DNA of 64,000 nucleotides. Source: Vagococcus teuberi. Its GTDB lineage: Bacteria; Bacillota; Bacilli; Lactobacillales; Vagococcaceae. The translations under genes were made by a program, and so were the position numbers. Positions 39,019 to 48,620 of this stretch are shown here, piece by piece; the first letter of the stretch is position 1; every line of letters starts with the position of its first letter. Location: positions 1 through 64,000 of the forward strand of contig NZ_CP017267.1 in NCBI RefSeq assembly GCF_001870205.1. The letters are read 5' to 3'. The notes beneath the pieces are model-generated. The model was not told the origin of the DNA. It ran no database searches and worked only from the letters and a program-made list of their open reading frames with translations.

Positions 39019-40206
39019 ATGAAAGAAAGAAAATTATTCACGTCAGAGTCTGTATCGGAAGGACATCCTGACAAAGTAGCAGATCAAATTAGCGACGCAA
39101 TACTAGATGCGATACTAGAAAAAGACCCAATGGCACGAGTAGCGTGTGAGACAAGTGTCACAACTGGTTTAGTGCTAGTGTTTGGTGAAATCACAACAAG
39201 AGCTTATGTTGATATCCAAAAAGTTGTTAGAGAAACCATTAAAAACATTGGTTACACACGGGCAAAATATGGATTTGATGGTGATACATGTGCTGTCATG
39301 GTTGCGATTGATGAGCAATCACCAGATATTGCACAAGGAGTTGATGCGTCACTTGAAACACGTGAAACCTCAACTAGTGAAGAAGATTTAGGTGCCGGAG
39401 ACCAAGGATTAATGTTTGGCTTTGCGATTGATGAAACACCAGAATTAATGCCATTACCAATTGCTTTAAGTCATCGAATCACTCGAAAATTGTCTGAACT
39501 TAGAAAAAATGACACGTTGCCTTATTTACGTCCTGATGCAAAATCTCAAGTGACTGTTGAATACGATGAGAATGATAAACCTTTAAGAGTGGATACAATT
39601 GTTGTTAGTACACAACATGATGAAGACACAACATTGGAACAAATTCAAAAAGATGTTACCGATTTAGTCATAAAAGAAGTGATTCCAAGTGAATTACTTG
39701 ATGATAAAACAAAATACTATATTAACCCAACTGGTCGCTTTGTTATAGGTGGACCTCAGGGAGATTCTGGTTTAACAGGTCGAAAAATTATTGTTGATAC
39801 CTATGGAGGATACGCTCGCCACGGTGGTGGGGCATTCTCAGGAAAAGATGCGACAAAAGTTGACCGCTCAGCAAGTTATGCTGCCAGATATATTGCAAAA
39901 AATATCGTCTCAGCAGGACTAGCGACAAAATGTGAAGTTCAACTTGCTTATGCCATTGGGGTAGCTCAACCTGTTTCGATTTCGATTGAAACATTTGGAA
40001 CAAGCGACTACAAAGAATCAGAACTGATTGCTGCTGTGAGATCCTTGTTTAATCTATCACCAACTGGTATTATAAACATGTTGGACCTAAGACGTCCTAT
40101 CTACAAAAAAACAGCTGCATACGGTCATTTTGGTCGTGATGATGAAGACTTTACTTGGGAAAAAACAGATAAAGTGGACGACTTGAAACAATTTTTAGCA
40201 AAATAA
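39019..40206 (+). CDS. metK: S-adenosylmethionine synthetase
   Basis: Makes SAM from methionine and ATP. The 395-residue protein has [24 protein letters not shown], the [12 protein letters not shown] hexapeptide region, and the P-loop-like [16 protein letters not shown]. The start at 39019 sits eight bases after the ribosome binding site; an ATG at 39012 is in another frame. SAM feedback through the SMK box upstream gives closed-loop control. Confidence 0.98.
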   Translation: MKERKLFTSESVSEGHPDKVADQISDAILDAILEKDPMARVACETSVTTGLVLVFGEITTRAYVDIQKVVRETIKNIGYTRAKYGFDGDTCAVMVAIDEQSPDIAQGVDASLETRETSTSEEDLGAGDQGLMFGFAIDETPELMPLPIALSHRITRKLSELRKNDTLPYLRPDAKSQVTVEYDENDKPLRVDTIVVSTQHDEDTTLEQIQKDVTDLVIKEVIPSELLDDKTKYYINPTGRFVIGGPQGDSGLTGRKIIVDTYGGYARHGGGAFSGKDATKVDRSASYAARYIAKNIVSAGLATKCEVQLAYAIGVAQPVSISIETFGTSDYKESELIAAVRSLFNLSPTGIINMLDLRRPIYKKTAAYGHFGRDDEDFTWEKTDKVDDLKQFLAK

Positions 40207-40214
40207 AAAATAAC

Positions 40215-40262
40215 AATAATCCTTATTTGGCAAGTACTTTGGCTGATAAGGATTATTATTTT
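40215..40262 (+). terminator. Terminator after metK
   Basis: AATAATCCTTAT pairs with ATAAGGATTATT, followed by ATTTT. The ribosome binding site of the next gene begins directly after it. Confidence 0.8.
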
Positions 40263-40274
40263 GAGGAGGAAACC

Positions 40275-41735
40275 ATGCAACAAAAAAGAGAAACAAATGT
40301 TAAAATTATCACTGCTTGCGTATTTATCGCTACTTTTATGACAGCGGTGGAAGGGACCATTGTATCAACCGCTATGCCAACGATTGTTGGGTCATTAAAG
40401 GGCATTAGTATTATGAACTGGGTATTTTCAATTTATTTATTAACAAATGCCATGATGACACCCATTTACGGTAAATTAGCAGATAAGATTGGTCGAAAAC
40501 CGATTTATTTGATTGGGGTATTTATTTTTATTATTGGGTCGGCATTATCAGGCATGAGTCAAAATATGATTCAATTAATTATTTTCCGTGCGATTCAAGG
40601 GATTGGGGCAGGTTCTATTGTTCCAGTATCTTTAACAATTATTGCGGATATTTATCCAGTCGATAAACGTGCCGGTGTTTTAGGTTTAAATAGTGCCGCT
40701 TGGGGAATTGCCAGTATTGTTGGTCCACTTGCCGGAGGATTTATCGTTGATGCGTTTAGTTGGCATTGGATTTTCTTAATCAATGTACCAATTGGTATTA
40801 TTTTAATGATTTTAGTATGGATTTACCTGATTGAAGACAAGCGTGAAGTTGAGAAAAGTCCGATTGATTATATGGGTAGTTTCTATATGATGACCATGTT
40901 GCTATCATTGTTATATGGGGTTCAAAAAATTAATGATGGCTTTAACTTAATTACAATTATTGCTTTTGCAATCTTTATTTTAAGTTTGGTATTATTTATC
41001 AGAACAGAAAAAAAAGCACAAGATCCAGTTATTTCTCTTGATCTTTTCAAAAATCGCACCTTTATATTGGTTAACTTAATTGCGGCATTAATTAGTGGCT
41101 TCTTAATGGGTGTTGAAGTGTACATTCCGATGTGGATGCAAGGAGTTGTGGGGAAATCTGCTGCTTTAGGGGGAATTGTATTAGCTCCTATGTCAGTTAT
41201 TTGGATGTTTGGTTCATTTGCTGGGGGACGAGCGATGAAAAAATGGCATCATCGTTTAGCCATTGTAATTAGTATGTTGCCAATATTGGTTGGGGCAGTC
41301 TTTTTGAGTTTATCAAGCCAAGGAACATCTTACGGATTGTTCTTAATATTCTCAGGTATCATGGGGATAGGATTTGGTATGAGCATGACGTTACTTACCG
41401 TATTAGCTCAAACGTCTGTATCTGAAAAATTTACAGGAGTAGCAACATCATTTTTTACATTATCACGAACAATTGGTCAAACCATTATGATTTCAATTTT
41501 TGGTTTAGCATTAAATAAAACAATGGATAATCAACTTTCATCTAATGTGGTACCTGGTGCTACAAAAGACATGATGAACGAGTTGATTAATCCAAATACC
41601 GCGTCAGGATTACCAACAGAGTTGATTGATGGCTTGAGGGATATTTTATATAATAGTATTCATAATGTGTTTTTAATCGGTTTGTTATTAGTTGTTGTCT
41701 CTTACGTACTTAACTATTTCCAAGAAAAAGAATAA
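40275..41735 (+). CDS. MFS drug/multi-substrate exporter, DHA2 family (EmrB/QacA-like)
   Basis: A 486-residue proton-coupled exporter with 14 predicted membrane helices. Motif A is GKLADKIGRKPIYL and the antiporter motif C is GPLAGGFIVD. TAMPTIVGSLKG near the start is typical of the family. The start was set at the ATG after GAGGAGG; the longer frame to 40227 runs through the metK terminator. The substrate cannot be told; no regulator gene is adjacent. Confidence 0.92.
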   Translation: MQQKRETNVKIITACVFIATFMTAVEGTIVSTAMPTIVGSLKGISIMNWVFSIYLLTNAMMTPIYGKLADKIGRKPIYLIGVFIFIIGSALSGMSQNMIQLIIFRAIQGIGAGSIVPVSLTIIADIYPVDKRAGVLGLNSAAWGIASIVGPLAGGFIVDAFSWHWIFLINVPIGIILMILVWIYLIEDKREVEKSPIDYMGSFYMMTMLLSLLYGVQKINDGFNLITIIAFAIFILSLVLFIRTEKKAQDPVISLDLFKNRTFILVNLIAALISGFLMGVEVYIPMWMQGVVGKSAALGGIVLAPMSVIWMFGSFAGGRAMKKWHHRLAIVISMLPILVGAVFLSLSSQGTSYGLFLIFSGIMGIGFGMSMTLLTVLAQTSVSEKFTGVATSFFTLSRTIGQTIMISIFGLALNKTMDNQLSSNVVPGATKDMMNELINPNTASGLPTELIDGLRDILYNSIHNVFLIGLLLVVVSYVLNYFQEKE

Positions 41736-41740
41736 AAATG

Positions 41741-41781
41741 AGGCCCTATCTCTCTAGATAATGAGTGATAGGGCCTTTTTA
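41741..41781. terminator. Bidirectional terminator between MFS and hypothetical genes
   Basis: AGGCCCTATC pairs with GATAGGGCCT, with a T-run to the right and A-run to the left. Confidence 0.88.
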
Positions 41782-42150
41782 TCACATTGATTCAACAGCT
41801 TCTAGTGCTTTAGTGACATTAAGATAAGCACCTTCAGTTAATTTTTTACGTTTTTCAGCAGAAATATTGGTACTAATTTCATGTAAATTATGACCTAGAT
41901 TAACGACATTATGCTCAATCGTTTCAGCATAGTTTAACTCTTCAGCAGAAAACTGTTCTGGATGCTTTTTGAAGTCTTCTTTTAATTGTTTTACTAGAGA
42001 TTTAGCATTCTGGTAAATACCTTCATATTGGTCAGATTTTAATGACTCCATGATAGAACTATCTTTCTCTAAGATAACAAGCAAGTCTTCTTTTAATTTT
42101 TTAAGATGAAGGATCATCCCTTTGAGTTTTTCAGCATTTGATATTGTCAT
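41782..42150 (-). CDS. Unknown all-helical protein
   Basis: A 122-residue soluble protein rich in Lys, Glu and Leu, predicted entirely helical with heptad-like stretches (LKGMILHLKKLKEDLLVILEK). No cysteine, signal or metal motif is seen. AAGGAG lies eight bases before the ATG at 42150; a GTG at 42159 is too close to it. The gene stands alone, convergent with the MFS gene. No function assigned. Confidence 0.78.
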   Translation of the reverse strand: MTISNAEKLKGMILHLKKLKEDLLVILEKDSSIMESLKSDQYEGIYQNAKSLVKQLKEDFKKHPEQFSAEELNYAETIEHNVVNLGHNLHEISTNISAEKRKKLTEGAYLNVTKALEAVESM

Positions 42151-42352
42151 GTTTCTCACTCCTTTAGTGTTTTTTGAATCTGTTTGTTTATATGGCTTAT
42201 TATAGTGTTCAAATAAAAAGTTTTGGTAAACAAAAGTCGAATAAATTCAAAATACTTCAAAGAATAAATAGTTTTTTTATAAATTATTGTTTAATGAAGT
42301 AACACAACCTCATGTTGGTATAACAAAGTTTTACGTTTTTTTACTGCGTTTC

Positions 42353-42435
42353 ACTAATGATTATTTAGGTTACATAAATTACAAAAGTATCATTAGTTAC
42401 AGATTGTTCACTTATTCACATAATAGCTTTATGAT
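42353..42435 (+). promoter_or_regulatory. AEC carrier promoter with upstream 9-bp inverted repeat
   Basis: TTCACT (42407-42412) and TATGAT (42430-42435) are 17 bases apart. Just upstream, ACTAATGAT (42353-42361) and ATCATTAGT (42389-42397) are perfect inverted arms with centres 36 bp apart. This is the place expected for an activator such as the CitB-type regulator encoded nearby. The rest of the 356-base gap (from 42151) is AT-rich with no gene seen. Confidence 0.5.
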
Positions 42436-42505
42436 GTGTATGTAAAGCAAAGGAGCATGCAACCTTTTGTGATATAACACACAATGATTAATGGAGGATT
42501 TACAT

Positions 42506-43561
42506 ATGAATATCGGAGAAGTCATTAAAACAACCATGACTGATATGAATATTATCAGTGCGATAACATCAACAGTATTTATTATTTTATTAGGGTTCTT
42601 TTGTCGCAAGAAAGGAATTTTCTCTGCAGAAGTAGGAAAAATTTTATCAAAAGTTGTATTAAGTGTGGCATTACCTGCATTGGCCTTTAATGCATTTATG
42701 CAAGATATCAAAAGTGAAACATTAAAACAAGGAATGAATGTTTTAATTTGGGGTATTGTCATTTATATTATTTTAATTTTTGTTTCTAAGCCATTATTTA
42801 TGAAATACAAAGGTGACAAACAAGATACTCTACGCGTTTTAACTATTTTTGGATCAACTACATTTTTTGGCACTCCAATCGTTAGTGCAATTTACGGACC
42901 AATTGGTGTGATGTTTTCTTCAATTTTTAACATTGGTTACCGAATTTTCTTATACTCATACGGCTACATCAAAATGAGTGGATTAAAAATGGAACTTAAA
43001 AATATTAAAACAATGTTTTTAAACCCAATTGTCATTGCAACGTTTGCAGGGTTATTCATCTGGGTATTCCAAGGATATTTACCACAAGTTAGTGTGACAA
43101 ATGCTGAAGGTGTGGTTAATCAAGTGGCATTCTTACGTATCGATCAAACAGCTGTTTGGTTATTTAAACCAATGACTTATTTAGCAGGACTAGCTTCACC
43201 ACTTGCTTGGTTATCAATTGGGGCTACTTTAGGTGAAGTGAGCTTTAAAGATGCAGCATCAGACAAAACATCTTGGTATTACAGTGTGATGAAAGTCATT
43301 TTTGTGCCAGTTATAAACATTGTATTATTAGCGATTTTAACTATGACTCACATTTTACCAGTAAGTTACGAAGCATTAGCAACAATCGTCATCATGATGG
43401 CTACACCAACAGCTACAGTAGCGGCTGCTTATGCAATTAGTTTTGATAAAAAACCACTTCTAGCTTCAAATGCATCTCTTATTTCAACAGTATTAGCTGT
43501 TGTCATGACACCAATATGGATTGTAGTGCTAGAAATGATTAGTAAAATGGGTATTTTTTAA
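42506..43561 (+). CDS. AEC-family organic acid carrier (malate/lactate permease type)
   Basis: A 351-residue auxin-efflux-carrier-family membrane protein with about ten helices: LLGFFCRKKGIFSAEVGKILSKVVLSVALPALAFNAF at the N-terminal bundle and MATPTATVAAAYAISF in the C-terminal half. Lactobacillales members (MaeP, MleP) move malate or lactate. The start is the ATG after GGAGG. It is 34 bases from the hydroxyacid dehydrogenase gene, which suggests uptake or exchange of that enzyme's substrate. Confidence 0.88.
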   Translation: MNIGEVIKTTMTDMNIISAITSTVFIILLGFFCRKKGIFSAEVGKILSKVVLSVALPALAFNAFMQDIKSETLKQGMNVLIWGIVIYIILIFVSKPLFMKYKGDKQDTLRVLTIFGSTTFFGTPIVSAIYGPIGVMFSSIFNIGYRIFLYSYGYIKMSGLKMELKNIKTMFLNPIVIATFAGLFIWVFQGYLPQVSVTNAEGVVNQVAFLRIDQTAVWLFKPMTYLAGLASPLAWLSIGATLGEVSFKDAASDKTSWYYSVMKVIFVPVINIVLLAILTMTHILPVSYEALATIVIMMATPTATVAAAYAISFDKKPLLASNASLISTVLAVVMTPIWIVVLEMISKMGIF

Positions 43562-43595
43562 CATTAAACATGATTAAGAAAGAAGAGAGATAGAG

Positions 43596-44597
43596 ATGAC
43601 ATTCAAAATAGCTTGTTACGGTGTACGACCAAATGAAGTAGCATACTTTAATGATTTAAACAAATATAACTATGACTTAACATTGATTGAAGAATTATTA
43701 ACACATGACAATATTGAAACAGCATATAACCATGATGCAGTCTTATTACGAGGAAATTGTGTAGCAGATCGAGAAAATATCGAGAAAATGTCAGAACATG
43801 GTGTAAAATTTGTCTTTACACGTACAGTTGGATTTAATCATATTGATTTAGCAGCAGCAAAGGATTATCACATGGAAGTGGCAAGAGTGCCATCATACTC
43901 TCCTAATGCTATAGCGGAATTGTCGTTGACATTAGCTATGATGTTGTTAAGACATACTGCTTATATGACAATGAAAACAAGTAACAAAAACTTTATTGTA
44001 GATAATACGATGTTTAGTAAAGAAATTAGAAACTGTAAAGTGGGAATTATTGGGACTGGTAAAATTGGTCTAACAGAAGCAAAATTATTTGCTGGATTAG
44101 GTGCGACAGTATTAGGATATGATATTTATGAAAATGATGCAGCAAAAGAGATTTTAACCTATACAGATTTAAATGATTTATTAGCAGAATCAGATATTGT
44201 TAGCATTCATGTGCCATATATTCCAGGCGAAAATGATCAGATGATTAATGCTGAATTTATTAGTAAAATGAAAAAAGGTGCTATCTTAATTAATACAGCT
44301 CGTGGAGAATTACAAGATAACCAAGCCATTTTAGAAGCGTTAAAGACAAATCATTTAGAAGGATTTGGAACAGATGTATTTGCTAATGAGAAAGATTTAT
44401 TCTTTAAACAATTTGGTGAGGATCAACCTTTACCTGACCCAACAGTGGAAGAGTTAATTTCTCTCTACCCTAGAGTATTGGTTACTCCTCATGTAGGGTC
44501 AAATACAGACGAAGCGTTAATTAATATGATTGAAACAAGTTTTGAGAATTTCCATTCAGTGTTAGAATCAGGTAAAACAGTTAACAGCGTTCTATAA
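43596..44597 (+). CDS. D-2-hydroxyacid dehydrogenase (D-lactate dehydrogenase-like)
   Basis: NAD-dependent reduction of a 2-oxoacid. The 333-residue protein has Rossmann motif VGIIGTGKIGLTEAKLF near residue 150, catalytic Arg in INTARGELQD near 235 and catalytic His in VTPHVGSNTDEAL near 298. VPSYSPNAIAELSLTLAMML is typical of the D-lactate/VanH/hydroxyisocaproate group. No vanA/vanX neighbours exist, so a glycopeptide role is not supported. Pyruvate, oxaloacetate or a branched-chain oxoacid are possible substrates. It is co-transcribed with the AEC carrier. Confidence 0.9.
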   Translation: MTFKIACYGVRPNEVAYFNDLNKYNYDLTLIEELLTHDNIETAYNHDAVLLRGNCVADRENIEKMSEHGVKFVFTRTVGFNHIDLAAAKDYHMEVARVPSYSPNAIAELSLTLAMMLLRHTAYMTMKTSNKNFIVDNTMFSKEIRNCKVGIIGTGKIGLTEAKLFAGLGATVLGYDIYENDAAKEILTYTDLNDLLAESDIVSIHVPYIPGENDQMINAEFISKMKKGAILINTARGELQDNQAILEALKTNHLEGFGTDVFANEKDLFFKQFGEDQPLPDPTVEELISLYPRVLVTPHVGSNTDEALINMIETSFENFHSVLESGKTVNSVL

Positions 44598-44632
44598 AAA
44601 AAACACCTCCAATGCCCTTTGGAGGTGTTTTT
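44596..44632. terminator. Bidirectional terminator between dehydrogenase and response regulator
   Basis: AAAACACCTCC pairs with GGAGGTGTTTT, flanked by A and T runs for the two convergent transcripts. Confidence 0.9.
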
Positions 44633-45313
44633 CTATGTTTTTTTATAGCGTGTGATTGGCCGTCCAATTTCTTGATAAACAATATCTTCTGTGAGGTATT
44701 TTGATTCGACTAGAAATGTTAAATATTTTTTAGTTGAAATACGTGAAATCCCCACTTTTTTTGCTAATTCTTCTGTTGAAAATGGATGTGACTCATCTTC
44801 AATTTTCTTAAGCACTTTCTCCATGGTTAATTTTGCCAGTCCTTTTGGTAAAGAAGCAGATATGGAAAGTGAAGGTTGTTTAGGCGTATGTTCGTTAAAT
44901 AAAGCATCAATGCTTTCTTGATTAGCATGATCTATTTGACTAATTAATTTTTTTTGGTTTATCACTTTTTGTATTGCTAAAGTAAACCGCTCAACAGTAA
45001 ACGGCTTAACTAAATAATCTACAACCCCAAGAGTTAATGCTTTTTGAATGGTTTCCATATCGTTTGCAGCGGTGATGAAAATAACTGGTACTTGATTATT
45101 TTTTTTGCGTAATTCAGTTAAAAAGTCTATGCCTGTTTGAGTTGGTAGGTAGTTGTCTAGTAATATTAAATCTACTGAATAGTTTGTTAAAAAAGGCATA
45201 GCATCAATAGTTGAACGACAATTTCCGATGATATGAGCAGAGGGAATATTTGTTAAAAAATCTGCATTTAATTTAGCAACCATCGGATCATCTTCAATAA
45301 TTAGAACGTTCAT
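44633..45313 (-). CDS. Response regulator, CitB/DcuR family
   Basis: A 226-residue regulator with an N-terminal receiver (acid pair Asp8/Asp9, phospho-acceptor Asp53 in LLDNYLP, Lys103 in LVKPF) and a C-terminal winged HTH-like region (HPFSTEELAKKVGISRISTKKYL). Family members sense the state of dicarboxylate or citrate kinases and activate transport and catabolic genes. Its start lies inside the 3' end of the kinase gene, a 20-base overlap. The convergent AEC-dehydrogenase pair is the likely target. Confidence 0.93.
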   Translation of the reverse strand: MNVLIIEDDPMVAKLNADFLTNIPSAHIIGNCRSTIDAMPFLTNYSVDLILLDNYLPTQTGIDFLTELRKKNNQVPVIFITAANDMETIQKALTLGVVDYLVKPFTVERFTLAIQKVINQKKLISQIDHANQESIDALFNEHTPKQPSLSISASLPKGLAKLTMEKVLKKIEDESHPFSTEELAKKVGISRISTKKYLTFLVESKYLTEDIVYQEIGRPITRYKKT

Positions 45314-46943
45314 TTTTTTCTCCTTTTCGGCTTAAAGGTAGCTCAATATAGACCGTTGCTCCTGTATTGTCATTATTATTAGTTATATCAATTAAACCAC
45401 CATGTTCATTGACGATGCGGTAAATGGCATGTAACCCGTAGCCTCTGCCAGCTCCTTTAGTAGAAAACCCTTTTTGAAAGAGCTTATCTATGTCATTACT
45501 TTGGATACCATATCCACTATCAATCACTTCTATAATCAAAATATGCCCTTCTACTTCATAAGATAGACTAAGAGTTATTTGTTTAGTGTGCTGATTTTTT
45601 GTTGCATCAATGGCATTATCTAGTAGATTTCCTAGTATTTGAATGATCTGATGCACATAGTTATCCATTTCTAAGTCTGGTAAAAATGATGTTGGATTCA
45701 GTGTTAATGAAACAGTTTGTTCTTTTGCTTCATTTATTTTTCCAAGAATAAAACCAGCAATAGCAGGCGATTTTATGATGTCTGTAACGTACCCAACTTC
45801 TTTTTCATAATCATGACTGATTTGTTGAATATATTCTTGGACTAAGTCATACTTTTCTTGTTCAATAAGCCCCATAATGACATGTGTTTTATTCATAAAT
45901 TCATGTGTTTGAGCGCGTAAGGCATCAATGTACTGTTGTGTGCCGCTTAATGTATGAATGAGTTGACTCATCTCAGATTGATCTCTAAATGTGACAACAG
46001 CCCCACTAAAAACATTGCGAATCATAACTGGTGAAGTTGTGGCAATGAAAGTAGTAGTATTGAGCAATAACTCTTGATCAGTTTGTTTTTCTTTTGATGT
46101 GAAGCATTTTTTAAAAAAAACAGTATATAATTGAGTATCAATTTTGTTGTTTTCAGCTAGTTGAAATGATGAATCTAGTGAAGTTAATAAATTAACAGCA
46201 GCTTGATTAATCAGAGTGATGTCTTTCTCTTTATTGATAGCAATAATGCCTTCATTGATTTCATCGTTAATGAGTTGTTTTTCTTGAATTAAACGAGAAA
46301 TATCACCAGGTTCCAAATCTAATAGAATATGTTTAATGGCTTTACTACTAATTAAAGCACCGATAATACCTATAACTAATCCAATTAATAAAATTAAGGC
46401 TACTTTGATTTGTATATTACTAATATCGCTTTGTAATGTGTCTAAGGTAATACCCGCACAAATTACTCCTATGATACGGTGATTATCATCTTTTACTGGA
46501 ACAAAAAAGCGAATGCCATCTCCTAGAATTCCTTTTTTTTGAGAAAAATGAGCATCACCGTTAAGCGCTCTTCTAGCATCATCTAAATCAGAAAAAGGTT
46601 GTCCAATGGCATTGGGGTCTGGATGAGACAATCGTATAAGTTCTTTATCTAGTACGACAATAAAGTCCATGTTACTGAGCTTTGCAATTTCTAAAGAAAG
46701 CTCTTGAATATTTTTAGAAGTTGCATCGTTGATTAGAGTATTCTTTACTTGCTCATCTGTAGCAAAAACTTTAGCTATAGTAGACATTTTATCTTTAGCA
46801 TATCTGTATTCATTTTGAACAACATAGTGTTCAAGGTATATGGATGATAATATGAGTGAAATAAGCGTTGTCAGAAGCACAATAAATATAATAATTGATT
46901 TTAATGAAAAACGGCTCATCAATCGGCTAAATTTTTGTTGCAT
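45294..46943 (-). CDS. Sensor histidine kinase, CitA/DcuS/MaeK family
   Basis: A 549-residue membrane kinase: first helix about 16-38, an extracytoplasmic sensor domain (about 40-175) with the CitA-type segment LSHPDPNAIGQPFSDLDDA, second helix about 178-200, a cytoplasmic PAS domain, phosphorylated His347 in THEFMNKTHVIMG, and the ATPase domain (N-box near 438-445, then DSGYGI and KGAGRGYGL). Kinases of this build respond to carboxylates such as citrate, malate or fumarate. The exact ligand is not readable here. Confidence 0.93.
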   Translation of the reverse strand: MQQKFSRLMSRFSLKSIIIFIVLLTTLISLILSSIYLEHYVVQNEYRYAKDKMSTIAKVFATDEQVKNTLINDATSKNIQELSLEIAKLSNMDFIVVLDKELIRLSHPDPNAIGQPFSDLDDARRALNGDAHFSQKKGILGDGIRFFVPVKDDNHRIIGVICAGITLDTLQSDISNIQIKVALILLIGLVIGIIGALISSKAIKHILLDLEPGDISRLIQEKQLINDEINEGIIAINKEKDITLINQAAVNLLTSLDSSFQLAENNKIDTQLYTVFFKKCFTSKEKQTDQELLLNTTTFIATTSPVMIRNVFSGAVVTFRDQSEMSQLIHTLSGTQQYIDALRAQTHEFMNKTHVIMGLIEQEKYDLVQEYIQQISHDYEKEVGYVTDIIKSPAIAGFILGKINEAKEQTVSLTLNPTSFLPDLEMDNYVHQIIQILGNLLDNAIDATKNQHTKQITLSLSYEVEGHILIIEVIDSGYGIQSNDIDKLFQKGFSTKGAGRGYGLHAIYRIVNEHGGLIDITNNNDNTGATVYIELPLSRKGEKNERSNY

Positions 46944-46975
46944 TTTTACGAACTCCTTGACTGATAATAATTTTG

Positions 46976-47004
46976 ATTATAGCCTACAAAAGATATATAT
47001 GTAA
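46976..47004 (-). promoter_or_regulatory. Promoter of the two-component system
   Basis: On the minus strand TTACAT and TATAAT are 17 bases apart, about 35 bases before the kinase start. Confidence 0.68.
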
Positions 47005-47093
47005 TAGTTATTTGGTTAATTAGTCAAAACAACTGATTTAAATAACGAATAATGAACAAGCTGTATAAAAAATAAATAGAAAAAGAGAGCCTA

Positions 47094-47663
47094 TTATTTG
47101 GCTTCCTTTTTCTCAATACATAAGACTGATGGGGGATTATTTTTTTGGTTAATGAATTGATAGGTTAAAACGGAGTAGGAATCTTGTGACAGGGTTTCAG
47201 CAAATGAAAGAACCTCTTCTTTTTCACTCATACCTTCATCATGCCCTGAATAAAGTACTAAAATCAATCTGCCATCTTCTGCTAAGATAGTTAGTAGCGA
47301 AGTAATCGCAGATAGTGTTGTTTTACTCTTTGTGGTAATTTGTTTATCTCCTCGAGGTAAGTAACCTAAATTAAAAATAGCAGCCTTAATCATTGTGTTA
47401 TCTGGTAAATAAGTTAGGGCATTTTGATGTCCATCTTTAATAAGAGATGTATTTTGAATGTTTTGCTTTTCTAATTTCTTTCGTGTCGATTCTAAGGCTT
47501 TTTCTTGTATGTCAAACGCATAAACATGTCCCTCATTCTCAACTAATTGGCTTAAAAAAACTGTATCATGTCCATTTCCCATAGTTGCATCAATGACCAC
47601 ATCACCAGGTTGAACACAGTCACTTAATAGCTGGTGACTAAAATGAAGAGCTGTTTTAAGCAT
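47094..47663 (-). CDS. ytqB: Class I SAM-dependent methyltransferase, YtqB family
   Basis: A 189-residue methyltransferase if it starts at the ATG at 47663, where MLKTALHFSHQLL begins. An in-frame start at 47687 would give eight more residues and overlap the preceding gene by 32 bases. SAM motif I is VVIDATMGNGHDTVFL, followed by YAFDIQEKALE and IFNLGYLPRGDK. B. subtilis YtqB/MnmM acts on the wobble uridine modification of tRNA; the coupling with a YtqA-like radical SAM protein is conserved. I cannot confirm the substrate from sequence. Confidence 0.88.
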   Translation of the reverse strand: MLKTALHFSHQLLSDCVQPGDVVIDATMGNGHDTVFLSQLVENEGHVYAFDIQEKALESTRKKLEKQNIQNTSLIKDGHQNALTYLPDNTMIKAAIFNLGYLPRGDKQITTKSKTTLSAITSLLTILAEDGRLILVLYSGHDEGMSEKEEVLSFAETLSQDSYSVLTYQFINQKNNPPSVLCIEKKEAK

Positions 47664-48618
47664 ATCCCTGAGCCCCTTTTCTAACATTATAAATACCTTG
47701 ATAGGTTTGTCGTTTTTCTAACTCTTGATCAATCCCATTGAGTACTTCCCATTTTTGTAAGCTCCACATGGGACCAATAATCGATTCCCTTGGTGCATCT
47801 CCAGTCAAACGATGGATAATAATTTCTGGTGGGATAATTTCAAGTTGATCACACGTTAGTTTTGTGTATGCTTCTTGTGTCATTAGTTGTAATCGACCTT
47901 CAAAGTAATCTTTTTCCATTTTGGTGTTTGACATTAAGTGAAGAAGATGAAGCTTAATTCCTTGAATATCAGAATCTAATACAGTTCGTTTAACATTTTC
48001 TATCATCATGTCATAGGTCTCACCCGGTAACCCATTAATTAAGTGAGTGCAGACATTTATATTGTGTTTTCTCAGTTTTTCAACAGCATCCAAATAAGTT
48101 TGATAGTCATGTGCTCTATTGATACAGTCGCTTGTTTCTTCATAAGTTGTTTGTAAACCAAGTTCTACCCAAAGATATAATCGTTGATTTAACTCAGCCA
48201 AATAGTCAACAACGTCATCAGGCAAACAATCCGGACGCGTACCAATTGACAACCCCACAACACCTTCTTCATTGATTACTTGTTCAAAACGATGTTTTAA
48301 TACGTCAAGAGGAGCGTGAGTATTAGTAAAATTTTGAAAGTATACGATATATTGTGTCGTACTTGGCCATTTTTTATGCATTTGGTTGACTTCTTTACGG
48401 AATTGTACAGGTAATGGATCACTTGGTGCGATAATCATGTCACCAGAACCTGAGACACTACAAAATGTGCATCCACCACGTGCTACTGTTCCATCTCGGT
48501 TAGGGCAATCAAATCCTCCGTCGATTGGCACTTTAAAAACTTTTTCTGAAAAAACTTCCCTAAGTGCGGCATTCCAAGTATAGTATCGTTTCGAATCTCC
48601 TTTTTTGTAAGTAAACAC
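47656..48618 (-). CDS. ytqA: TIGR01212-family radical SAM protein (YtqA-like)
   Basis: A 320-residue radical SAM protein. It has Cys residues in GGFDCPNRDGTVARGGCTFCSVSG; the cluster motif is the wider CxxxxxxxxxCxxC spacing typical of Elp3-like members. GLSIGTRPDCLPDDVV and WVELGLQTTYE follow. YtqA is paired with YtqB in bacilli and has been linked to tRNA modification. It begins just two bases after the PAP2 phosphatase gene and overlaps the methyltransferase frame, so the three form one operon. Confidence 0.9.
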   Translation of the reverse strand: MFTYKKGDSKRYYTWNAALREVFSEKVFKVPIDGGFDCPNRDGTVARGGCTFCSVSGSGDMIIAPSDPLPVQFRKEVNQMHKKWPSTTQYIVYFQNFTNTHAPLDVLKHRFEQVINEEGVVGLSIGTRPDCLPDDVVDYLAELNQRLYLWVELGLQTTYEETSDCINRAHDYQTYLDAVEKLRKHNINVCTHLINGLPGETYDMMIENVKRTVLDSDIQGIKLHLLHLMSNTKMEKDYFEGRLQLMTQEAYTKLTCDQLEIIPPEIIIHRLTGDAPRESIIGPMWSLQKWEVLNGIDQELEKRQTYQGIYNVRKGAQGYA

Positions 48619-48620
48619 GT

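Noticed and set aside
43596-44597. The D-hydroxyacid dehydrogenase as VanH of a glycopeptide resistance cluster
   Set aside because: No vanA-type ligase, vanX or vanY gene is adjacent, and the partner genes point to carboxylate use.
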